Source: Janthinobacterium lividum (GTDB lineage: Bacteria; Pseudomonadota; Gammaproteobacteria; Burkholderiales; Burkholderiaceae_D). Taken from it: a DNA stretch of 64,000 nucleotides. Below the pieces are notes generated by a model. The model was not told the DNA's origin. It did not search any database and saw only the letters and a list, made by a program, of their open reading frames with translations. How positions within the stretch are numbered: position 1 is the first letter of the stretch; each line of letters opens with the position of its first letter. The translations under genes were made by a program, and so were the position numbers. The stretch is taken from contig NZ_CP075583.1 of assembly GCF_023509035.1 (NCBI RefSeq), forward strand, positions 4,154,001 through 4,218,000, written 5' to 3'. Below are positions 56,537 to 64,000 of this stretch, piece after piece.

Positions 56537-57370
56537 ATGAGCAGCAAGAACAGCGGCATGCAGGAACCCACCATTCTGGGCGTAGCCGAGGCCAGCGTGC
56601 CCTATGGCACGGATGGCACGCATGGCGCGGCCGCGGCCCAGTCGCCCCGGTACCGCCCCCTGAACCTGGCCCGGCTGGCGGAGCAAGGCATGCTCACGCA
56701 CGATGGCGGGCGCAGCTCGGTGGCCGAGGATTTCCGCATCATCAAGCGCCCGCTGCTGCGCCAGGCGCGCGCCAGCGGCGCCGAGGCCATCCGCCACGGC
56801 AACCTGATCGTCGTCACCAGCGCCATGCCGGGCGAAGGCAAGACCTACTGCGCCGTCAACCTGGCCATGAGCATCGCCATGGAAATGGATATCACGGTGC
56901 TGCTGGTCGATGCCGACGTGGCGCGCCCGTCCGTGCTGAAAGTGCTGGGCCTGCCGTCCGAGCCGGGCCTGATGGACGTGCTGCTCGACCCGCAACTGGC
57001 CATGGGGGACGTGATCCTGAAAACCAACGTGGCCAACCTGAGCATCCTGCCCGCCGGGCGCAGCAACAAGCACGCGACGGAATTGCTGGCCAGCCGGGCC
57101 ATGAGCCGCCTGCTGGCTGAAATCGCCAGCCGCTACAGCGACCGCGTCGTCGTCTTCGATTCGCCGCCCCTCTTGATCACCAGCGAGGCGCACGCGCTGG
57201 TGGGGCAGATGGGACAAGTAGTGATGGTAGTCGAGGCCGAAACGACGACCCAGCACGCCGTCAAGGAAGCGCTGCGCCAGATCGAATCGTGCGAACACAT
57301 TCATTTGATCTATAACAAGACCAAATCGTTCCCCGGTAACGACTACTACGGCTATGGCCATTACGATTAG
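56537..57370 (+). CDS. XrtA-associated tyrosine autokinase (BY-kinase)
   Basis: 277 residues. An N-terminal linker (~1-90) is followed by the P-loop kinase: Walker A VVTSAMPGEGKTYCAVNLA, Walker A' VLLVDADVARPSVLK, and Walker B FDSPPLLITSEAH. The tail NDYYGYGHYD is a Tyr cluster for autophosphorylation. It is the cytoplasmic partner of the chain-length determinant. It overlaps the next gene (ATG at 57354), so translation is coupled. Confidence 0.92.
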   Translation: MSSKNSGMQEPTILGVAEASVPYGTDGTHGAAAAQSPRYRPLNLARLAEQGMLTHDGGRSSVAEDFRIIKRPLLRQARASGAEAIRHGNLIVVTSAMPGEGKTYCAVNLAMSIAMEMDITVLLVDADVARPSVLKVLGLPSEPGLMDVLLDPQLAMGDVILKTNVANLSILPAGRSNKHATELLASRAMSRLLAEIASRYSDRVVVFDSPPLLITSEAHALVGQMGQVVMVVEAETTTQHAVKEALRQIESCEHIHLIYNKTKSFPGNDYYGYGHYD

Positions 57371-58884
57371 CCGCCGGGGGCCGCTGCCGCTGCTGCCATT
57401 GCTTTCCCTGCTGCTGCCCATGCCGGCCGGCGCGGTCGACTGGCTGGTGAAACCATCGCTGCGCCAGCGTATAAGCTATACGGACAATGCCTTGCGTGCG
57501 CCGCCCGGCCAGGCGCAATCGGACTTCATCACGGAAATCGCGCCCGCCATCGCCCTCATCGGCACGGGCCCCCGCCTGCGCGTGCACCTCGATTACAGCT
57601 GGCACAAATACCTCTCGGGCCAACGTGCCGATACGGATAACCACGATCTGCACGCCTCGGCCGACGCCGAGCTGGTGAAGGACTGGTTCTTCGTCGATGC
57701 GGACGCCAGCGTGAGCCGGCGCAATATCTCGCCGTTCGGCCCGCAACTGATAGCCGAGCTGCCCGACACGGACAATGTCAGCACCGTGCGCACCACCGGC
57801 ATCAGCCCCTACCTGCGCCACCGTTTCCGCGGTCTGGCCACGGCCGAGCTGCGCTACACGCGCAACACGGTCGACAGCGGCGGCGCACTGCTGTCCGTGC
57901 ACAGCGATGAAATGGAATTACTGCTTAGCGGCGAGCCGCGCGGCAACGGCTGGACCTGGAACGCCAGCCACGACGTGCGTCGCACCCAGGACAGCAAGCT
58001 GGCCCCCGTGCGCATGCAGCGCAGCAGCGTGGGCCTGCGCTATCCGCTCAACAGCAAATGGGCGGCCACGGCCAGCGGCGGCACGGAAAAGGAAGGCTAT
58101 CTGTCGTCCACCGGCAAGGCGCCGGCGGGCCGCTTCTGGTCGCTGGGCGGCGTGTGGACGCCGTCGCCGCGCACCAGCGTGGCCTTCAGCACGGGCAAGC
58201 GCTTTTTTGGCACCACTTATAGCCTGGATGCCACTTTCCTGCAGCGCCATACCAACTGGCAACTCAATTACAGCGAAAATATCACCACCATGCCCACGCA
58301 GTTTTCACGCCTGGGCGACCGCGACGCGGGCCGGCTGCTCGATCAATTGTGGCGCGGCATCTTTCCCAATGCGCGCGACCGGCGCTTGCGCATCGATGCC
58401 TTCCTGCGCTACGCCAACAGCCTGGGGCCGGAACGGGGGCGCCATCAACTACTTCAGCCACCGCTATTTCCTGCAAAAGCAGCTGAAGCTGACGATGGCG
58501 CGCGCCACGGCGAAAAGCACGATGATCGTTGGTGTCACAGCCGTCGACCGTACGGCGCAAACGGCCAGCGGCATCGATAGCGGCCTGTTGCCTGGCGTGG
58601 AGTTCGGCAGCGAAGACCGCACGCGCCAGATCGGCGGCAACCTGGGCTGGAGCTGGCAAGCCAGTTCGCGCACCAGCATGAACGTCAATGCCGGCTATGC
58701 CAGCGTGCGCTCGCTGAGCGCGCCCCGGCGCGACAACAACATCACCTTGACGGCTGGCTACACCCGCATCCTGCAGCCGAACATGACGGCCAGCATCGAC
58801 GTGCGGCATACGCGGCACGCCAGCAACCGCGGCGGAGACTACCGCGAAAACGGCGTCAGCGCCACGCTCACCATGCAATTCTAA
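57354..58884 (+). CDS. TIGR03016-type PEP-CTERM system outer-membrane protein (frameshifted)
   Basis: About 509 residues when one G is removed. The signal peptide (1-27) ends PAGAVDW. The rest is an outer-membrane beta-barrel with alternating strands, for example RLRVHLDYSWHKYLSG and TTYSLDATFLQRHTNWQLNYSENI, and a terminal strand VSATLTMQF ending in Phe. The G5 run at 58435-58439 should be G4; then SLGPERGAINYFSHRYFLQKQ is restored. It is a standard member of XrtA loci, perhaps the outer-membrane pore of the secretion path. It shares a 17-base overlap with the autokinase. Confidence 0.85.
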
Positions 58885-58896
58885 GGAGGCCGCAGC

Positions 58897-60057
58897 ATGT
58901 CCGAACCCTCTCTCCCGTCCGCCGCGCCGGCGCATCTGCTGTGCGTGGTGGCCGCGCGCCCCAACCTGATGAAGATGGCGCCCATCCTCGCCGCCCTGGC
59001 GCGCCAGGCGAGCGCCGTGCGCGTGACATTGTTGCATACAGGGCAACATTACGATACGGCCATGAACGAACAACTGTTTGCCGACCTGGACATGCGCCGG
59101 CCCGATATCTGCCTCGACGTCGGCTCCGGCAATCACGCGCAGCAGACGGCCGAGATCATGCGCCGCTTCGACGCCGTGCTCGACGCGCAGCCGCCGCTGG
59201 CGCCCGACGCCGTGCTGGTGGTGGGCGACGTCAATTCCACCCTGGCTTGCGCGCTGGTGGCGGCCAAGCGGGCCATCCCCGTGATCCATGTCGAGGCGGG
59301 CTTGCGCAGCGGCGACCGGCGCATGCCAGAGGAAATCAACCGCGTGCTGACAGACCAGTTGTCCGACCTGCTGCTGACCAGCGAGGACGGCGCGCGCGCC
59401 AACCTGCTGCGCGAAGGCATCGCCCCCGAACGCATCCATTTCACGGGCAATGTCATGATCGACAGCCTGCGGCAGCAACTGCCGCGCGCAATAAAGCCCG
59501 CCGCCACCCTGCGCGCCCACGGCCACGCCTGCCCGCCCGCGTATGGCTTGTTGACCCTGCACCGTCCCTCGAACGTGGATGACGGGGAACAACTGGAAGC
59601 GCTGCTGCAAGCGCTGGGGCAGTTGTCAGCACAACTGCCGCTGCTGTTTCCCATCCACCCGCGCACCCGGGCCGGCTTGCGCCTGGCGGGCCTGGAACCG
59701 CTGCTGGCACGGCATGCCATCGTCTGCCTGCCGCCGCTGGGCTACCTGGAAATGCTGGGCCTGATGCAGGGCGCGCGCCTGGTGCTGACGGATTCGGGCG
59801 GCATCCAGGAAGAAAGCACGGCCCTGGGCGTGCCCTGCCTGACCCTGCGCGCCAATACGGAGCGGCCTGTCACTGTCAGCGATGGCACAAATACCCTGGC
59901 CGGCACACAGCCGGCCGCCATCCTGGCGCTGGCGCGCGCCATCCTGGACACGGGCGGCAAGCGGGGCCGCCTTCCGCCCCTGTGGGATGGCCACGCGGCC
60001 ACGCGCATCGCCGCCGTCATCGCGCCCTGGCTGGCGGCGCACCGGGGCACGCCATGA
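58897..60057 (+). CDS. wecB: UDP-N-acetylglucosamine 2-epimerase (non-hydrolysing)
   Basis: 386 residues. The GT-B fold has the family motifs VAARPNLMKMAPIL, TGQHYDTAMN, VVGDVNSTLACALVA, VEAGLRSGDRRMPEEINRVLTDQLSD, LTLHRPSNVD and TDSGGIQEESTALGVP. It converts UDP-GlcNAc to UDP-ManNAc for polysaccharide synthesis. It starts 12 bases after the outer-membrane gene, with AAGGAGG just upstream, and its stop overlaps the deacetylase ATG. Confidence 0.92.
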   Translation: MSEPSLPSAAPAHLLCVVAARPNLMKMAPILAALARQASAVRVTLLHTGQHYDTAMNEQLFADLDMRRPDICLDVGSGNHAQQTAEIMRRFDAVLDAQPPLAPDAVLVVGDVNSTLACALVAAKRAIPVIHVEAGLRSGDRRMPEEINRVLTDQLSDLLLTSEDGARANLLREGIAPERIHFTGNVMIDSLRQQLPRAIKPAATLRAHGHACPPAYGLLTLHRPSNVDDGEQLEALLQALGQLSAQLPLLFPIHPRTRAGLRLAGLEPLLARHAIVCLPPLGYLEMLGLMQGARLVLTDSGGIQEESTALGVPCLTLRANTERPVTVSDGTNTLAGTQPAAILALARAILDTGGKRGRLPPLWDGHAATRIAAVIAPWLAAHRGTP

Positions 60058-60914
60058 CGTCGCCGCCTTCATCTTTGATATTGCGCAATGCGCTGACCAT
60101 CGACGTGGAAGACTATTTCCAGGTGTCCGCCTTTGCGCCGCACTTCGCGCGTGCCGACTGGCCGCGCCTGGAATGCCGGGTCGAAGCGAATATCGAGCGC
60201 ATCCTGCTGCTGCTGGAGGCGCGGCGCATCCACGCCACCTTTTTTACCCTGGGCTGGATCGCCGAGCGCTATCCGGCCATGCTGCGCCGCGTGGCGGACG
60301 CCGGACACGAAGTGGCCAGCCACGGCTATGCGCACCTGCGCGCCTGCGATCAGTCAGCCGCGCAGTTTGCCGACGATGTGCGCCACAGCAAGACCATCCT
60401 CGAGCAAGTGACGGGGCTGGCCGTGCGCGGCTACCGGGCGCCCAGCTTTTCCATCGGCGCGGCCAATCTGTGGGCCTTCGACGTGCTGCAGGAAGCGGGC
60501 TACCGCTACAGTTCCAGCATCTACCCGATCCGCCATGACCATTACGGCATGCCGGACGCTCCCCGCTTCGCCTGGCGCCCGCGCGGGCCGCACGGCATGC
60601 TGGAACTGCCCGTCAGCACCGTGCGCCTGCGCGGGCGTAACCTGCCGGCCGGTGGCGGCGGCTATTTTCGATTGATGCCGTATGCACTGTCGCGCTGGCT
60701 TTTGCGACGCATCAATTCGCGCGACGGGCAAGCTGGCATATTCTATTTTCATCCTTGGGAACTCGATCCCGGCCAGCCGCGCCCGCTTGGCTTGAGCGCG
60801 AAGACGCGCTTTCGCCACTACCTGAACCTGGGGCGCATGGAGGCGCGGCTGGCGCGCCTGACGCGCGATTTTTCCTGGGACCGCATGGACCGTATTTTTC
60901 TGGAAAGCACATGA
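60054..60914 (+). CDS. XrtA system polysaccharide deacetylase (TIGR03006-type)
   Basis: 286 residues of the NodB-homology carbohydrate esterase 4 family. The catalytic Asp and metal ligands are in LTIDVEDYFQVSAF and EVASHGYAHLRA; RAPSFSIGAANLWAFDVLQEAGYRYSSS is motif 3. FYFHPWELDPGQPR carries the late His. It has no signal peptide. It removes acetyl groups from GlcNAc-type residues. The ATG at 60054 overlaps the wecB stop, and the TGA overlaps the FemAB start. Confidence 0.92.
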   Translation: MTSPPSSLILRNALTIDVEDYFQVSAFAPHFARADWPRLECRVEANIERILLLLEARRIHATFFTLGWIAERYPAMLRRVADAGHEVASHGYAHLRACDQSAAQFADDVRHSKTILEQVTGLAVRGYRAPSFSIGAANLWAFDVLQEAGYRYSSSIYPIRHDHYGMPDAPRFAWRPRGPHGMLELPVSTVRLRGRNLPAGGGGYFRLMPYALSRWLLRRINSRDGQAGIFYFHPWELDPGQPRPLGLSAKTRFRHYLNLGRMEARLARLTRDFSWDRMDRIFLEST

Positions 60915-62005
60915 TGCACGAGGCCAGCCTTCCGTTCGACCCGGCACCATCCCGCGCCTCCATCGCCGTGCGCTCCCTGCAAGGGCACGAGCATGCGCGC
61001 TGGGATGCCTTTGTCGAAACGTGCCCGGAAGCAACCTTCTTTCACCGTGCCGGCTGGCAAACCATCATGCAGCAAGGTTTTCACCATGACAGCCATTTCC
61101 TGTACGCGGAACAGGATGGGCGCATCGCCGGCGTGCTGCCGCTGGCCCATCTACGCAGCCGCTTGTTCGGCTCCTCGCTCGTCTCGCTGCCCTTTTGCGT
61201 GTACGGCGGCATCGCCGGCGGCAGCGCGGCCGTGCGCCAGGCCCTCGACAGTGCCGCACAGGCGCTGGCGCGGCGCCTCGGCGTGGGACACCTGGAATAC
61301 CGCTGGCGCGAGGTGCCAGAAAATACGCAACTCAGCCCGGACGCGTCTTGGCTGCACAAACCCCTGTACGCGACCTTCCGCCGCTCTCTGCATCCGGATG
61401 CGGAACAGAATCTGCTGGCGATACCCCGCAAGCAGCGCGCAGTCGTGCGCAAGGCCATGGCGGGCGGCCTGCACAGCGCCATCGAGCATGACCTCGAACG
61501 TTTCTTTCCGATTTACGCGGCCAGCGTGCACCGGTTGGGCACGCCCGTCTTCGCGCGCCGCCATTTTGCCCTGCTGCGCACGGTTTTTGGTGACGCTTGC
61601 GACATCCTCACCGTGTATCACGGCCGGCAGGCGCAAGCCAGCGTGCTGCTGTTCTATTTCCGCGATGAAGTGCTGCCATATTACGGTGGCGGCACGCCGC
61701 TGGCGCGCAGCACGGGCGCCAACGACTTCATGTACTGGGAAGCGATGCGCCGCGCCAGCGCGCGCGGCTGCCGCCAGTTCGATTTCGGCCGCAGCAAGCT
61801 GGGTACCGGGGCATACGACTTCAAGAAGAACTGGGGTTTTATTGCGCAGCCGCTGCCGTATGCCTACAAACTGGTGCGCGCCAGGGCCTTGCCGGAAGTC
61901 AATCCCCTGAATCCGAAGTACGCGCTGTTCATCCGCGCCTGGCGCCGCCTGCCGCTGCCGCTGGCCAACCTGCTGGGGCCGCACCTCGTGCGGCAATTGG
62001 GCTAA
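60911..62005 (+). CDS. FemAB family XrtA/PEP-CTERM system-associated protein (TIGR03019-type)
   Basis: 364 residues. Two GNAT-like halves, with VETCPEATFFHRAGWQTIM near the N-terminus, LPFCVYGGIAGGSAA in the middle, and the C-terminal DFGRSKLGTGAYDFKKNWGF block typical of the family. FemAB proteins transfer amino acids from tRNA to cell-wall or polysaccharide substrates; in XrtA loci the role is unproven. The ATG at 60911 overlaps the deacetylase stop (ATGA). Confidence 0.9.
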   Translation: MMHEASLPFDPAPSRASIAVRSLQGHEHARWDAFVETCPEATFFHRAGWQTIMQQGFHHDSHFLYAEQDGRIAGVLPLAHLRSRLFGSSLVSLPFCVYGGIAGGSAAVRQALDSAAQALARRLGVGHLEYRWREVPENTQLSPDASWLHKPLYATFRRSLHPDAEQNLLAIPRKQRAVVRKAMAGGLHSAIEHDLERFFPIYAASVHRLGTPVFARRHFALLRTVFGDACDILTVYHGRQAQASVLLFYFRDEVLPYYGGGTPLARSTGANDFMYWEAMRRASARGCRQFDFGRSKLGTGAYDFKKNWGFIAQPLPYAYKLVRARALPEVNPLNPKYALFIRAWRRLPLPLANLLGPHLVRQLG

Positions 62006-62020
62006 GCAAGGGGACACACT

Positions 62021-63305
62021 ATGCGCGAACTGCTCTTCCTCGCCCACCGCCTGCCGTATCCGCCCAACAAGGGCGACAAGATACGCTCGTGGCACATGCT
62101 GCAATACCTGAGCCGGCATTTCCGCGTGCACCTCGGCTGCTTCATCGACGATGACGACGACTGGCAGCACGCGAAAACCGTGGCCGCCCTGTGCGCCAGT
62201 ACGCGCTACATCGACTTGCAGCGCGGCACAGCCCGCTGGCGCGCCATGCAGGCGCTGCTGTCGCGCCAAGCCATGAGCGTGCAGTACTACCGCGATGCGC
62301 GCCTGCTGCAATGGGTCGACGGCCTGCTGTCCGGCGGCAAGGTGCGCCACGCGCTGGCCTTTTCCGGACCCATGGCGCAATACATCGACGGCAGCGCGGG
62401 CCGCGCCCTGCACCGCGTGATCGATTTCGTCGATGTCGATTCCGACAAATGGCGCCAGTACGGTGACAGCAAGCCCTGGCCCATGTCACAACTATACCGG
62501 CGCGAAGCGCAGTTGCTGCTGCAGTACGAGCGCCATATCGCCCAGCAGTTCACGGCCGCCAGCTTCGTCTCGCCGGCCGAAGCGGCCCTGTTCCGCCAGT
62601 GCGCGCCGATGGCGCGGCGCAAGACGGGACACTTCAATAACGGCGTCGACTCGGCGTATTTCACGCCCATGCCGGCCCAGCCCGGCGTGTATCCACCCGG
62701 CGTGCAGACGCTGGTGTTTTACCGGCGCCATGGATTACTGGCCGAACATCGACGCCGTGCAATGGTTCGTGCGCCACGTCTGGCCCGCCCTGCGGCGCCA
62801 GTTTCCCCAGTTGCAGTTCTATATCGTCGGCAGCGCGCCCGTACCCGCCGTGGCGGCGCTGGCGCGCGTGGCCGGCGTGGTGGTGACGGGCAAGGTGCCC
62901 GACATCCGGCCTTACCTGGCCGGCGCTGCGCTGGCCGTGGCGCCCCTGCGCATCGCCCGCGGCGTGCAAAACAAGGTGCTTGAAGCGATGGCGATGGGCA
63001 AGATCGTGCTGGCCACGCCGCAGGCGCTGGAAGGCATCGCCGCCCAGCCGGGCCTGGAACTGCTGCTGGCGCGCGACGATGCCGAATTCATCCACCATGC
63101 CGCGCGCGTGCTGCGCAATGCCCAGGGCGACGCGGCCGAAGGGAGCGGCGCGGCCATGGCGGCGGCGGCGCGCCAGCTGGTCTTGCAGGATTACGACTGG
63201 GAGCGCAATCTGCGCGGCCTGGGCGCCATGCTGGGCCTGCCTACCGATGCGGCTGTCAGCGGCGCCGCCGCGCCTGTGCTCCCCGTGCCGGAGATATCCA
63301 CATGA
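62021..63305 (+). CDS. TIGR03087-type PEP-CTERM/EpsH1 glycosyltransferase (frameshifted)
   Basis: About 427 residues when one T is removed. A GT4-like enzyme: the N-terminus LLFLAHRLPYPPNKGDKIRSW is the family signature, followed by IDFVDVDSDKWRQY. The second half has FTGAMDYWPNIDAVQWFV, YIVGSAPVPAVAAL, and GVQNKVLEAMAMGKIVLATP. The T4 run at 62717-62720 should be T3, giving TLVFTGAMDYWPN. It adds a sugar to the exopolysaccharide repeat unit in the cytoplasm. It overlaps the exosortase start by four bases. Confidence 0.87.
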
Positions 63306-64000
63306 GCTTGCAGCTCGAGCAGGTGGCCCACTTGCCGGATACGGCCGTCTGGCCACACGGGCACGGGCATGGCCAGCAACAAGCACTGATGGCCTTGCTG
63401 CTGTCCCTGGCCGCCGTCGTGCTGTTGTACCACGCCACTTTCTGGTCGATGCTGGAACTGTGGGCCCGCTCGCAGACGTTCGCGCATGGTTTCCTGATCG
63501 TACCCATCAGCTGCTGGCTGGCCTGGCGCCAGCGTAGCCGCCTGGCCGCGCTGGCACCCAAGCCGTCGCGGCAGGGCTTGCTGCTGCTGGGCGCGCTGGG
63601 CCTGGCCTGGCTGCTGGCCGACGCTGCCAACGTGCCTGTGGTGGAACAATATGCGGCCACGGCCATGCTGCCCGCCTGCGTGCTGGCCATCCTCGGCTGG
63701 CCAGCCGTGCGCCTGCTGGCTTTTCCACTGGCCTACCTGTTTCTCGCCGTGCCCTTTGGCGAAGTCTTCCTCGATCCCCTGATCGACTTCACGGCCGCCT
63801 TCACGGTCACCGCGCTGCAATGGACAGGCGTGCCCGTGTTTCGCGATGGCAGCCATTTTTCGCTGCCCACCGGGAACTGGTCGGTGGTCGAGGCCTGCAG
63901 CGGCTTGCGCTACCTGATCGCCGCGCTGGCCCTGGGCGCCCTGTACGCCCACGTCAACTTTCACAGTACGCGCCGGCGCCTGGCCGTCATGGCCGCCGCG
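63302..64000 (+). CDS. xrtA: exosortase A (XrtA), 3' end cut by window
   Basis: 233 residues visible, open at the window edge. An N-terminal His-rich patch (WPHGHGHG) is followed by about six membrane helices. The catalytic Cys is in SVVEACSGLRYLIA, the exosortase signature; one of the two catalytic Arg residues is probably the Arg of this motif, with later ones in STRRRLAVM beyond. It cleaves PEP-CTERM tails and couples them to envelope polysaccharide. Its start overlaps the glycosyltransferase stop. Confidence 0.93.
   Translation, partial: MSLQLEQVAHLPDTAVWPHGHGHGQQQALMALLLSLAAVVLLYHATFWSMLELWARSQTFAHGFLIVPISCWLAWRQRSRLAALAPKPSRQGLLLLGALGLAWLLADAANVPVVEQYAATAMLPACVLAILGWPAVRLLAFPLAYLFLAVPFGEVFLDPLIDFTAAFTVTALQWTGVPVFRDGSHFSLPTGNWSVVEACSGLRYLIAALALGALYAHVNFHSTRRRLAVMAAA

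Noticed and set aside
1..64000. tRNA, rRNA, CRISPR arrays, insertion sequences or prophage structural genes
   Set aside because: None was recognised on either strand; the only mobility gene is the integrase at 2001-3059.

Overview
The window looks like chromosomal DNA of a betaproteobacterium of the Oxalobacteraceae, most likely Janthinobacterium or a close relative. This is inferred from the high-GC codon use, the gene families present, and the combination of an Anbu operon, a prkA-yeaH-spoVR set and a complete-looking XrtA/PEP-CTERM exopolysaccharide locus. No rRNA, tRNA or CRISPR array was seen.

Region 1 (1-4.4 kb) is accessory DNA: a partial hypothetical gene, an AraC regulator with a cupin gene, then a tyrosine integrase divergent from a KfrA-like coiled-coil DNA-binding protein. 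An AT-rich, palindrome-bearing spacer lies between the last two, and a truncated remnant follows. Region 2 (4.4-20.7 kb) is mixed housekeeping and environmental-response DNA: GNAT acetyltransferases, a VirK/YbjX protein, a serine hydrolase, a CSS-type EAL phosphodiesterase, an MFS pump with a divergent LysR regulator, an XRE-cupin regulator divergent from a PAT-like acetyltransferase, LtrA, a 2-hydroxyacid dehydrogenase, and a Fur-box-controlled TonB-dependent siderophore receptor.

Region 3 (20.8-26.2 kb) is a sensor kinase gene followed by the four-gene Anbu operon: circularly permuted ATP-grasp, alpha-E protein, transglutaminase and the Anbu proteasome-like peptidase. A textbook NtrC-type site and a sigma-54 -24/-12 element precede it. 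Region 4 (26.3-31.5 kb) carries a DUF900 esterase, a Fur-family (Zur-like) regulator, and a convergent operon of two COG0523 GTPases, a truncated Ni/Co permease-like gene and a GNAT gene. Two matching inverted repeats precede that operon. Region 5 (31.6-44.2 kb) has an exported glycosidase-like protein, a CpdB-type nucleotidase lipoprotein, a Sel1-repeat lipoprotein, a catalase, a NAL1-like serine protease with a small partner, and the stress-linked prkA-yeaH-spoVR cluster.

Region 6 (44.3-64 kb) is the XrtA exopolysaccharide/exosortase locus: a UDP-GlcNAc dehydrogenase and C4-epimerase for nucleotide sugars, PrsT, an O-antigen-ligase-like polymerase, a trypsin-like protease, a FeeM-like N-acyltransferase, Wza-like export protein, chain-length determinant, tyrosine autokinase, TIGR03016 outer-membrane protein, WecB, polysaccharide deacetylase, FemAB protein, glycosyltransferase and exosortase A (cut by the window end).

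From about 21 kb onward, ten otherwise intact genes are broken by twelve single-base indels, most of them in short homopolymers. Restoring one base recovers the expected protein in nearly every case. I infer that most are sequencing or assembly errors. One of them creates a false YeaH-SpoVR fusion. Affected genes are given over their full restored span.
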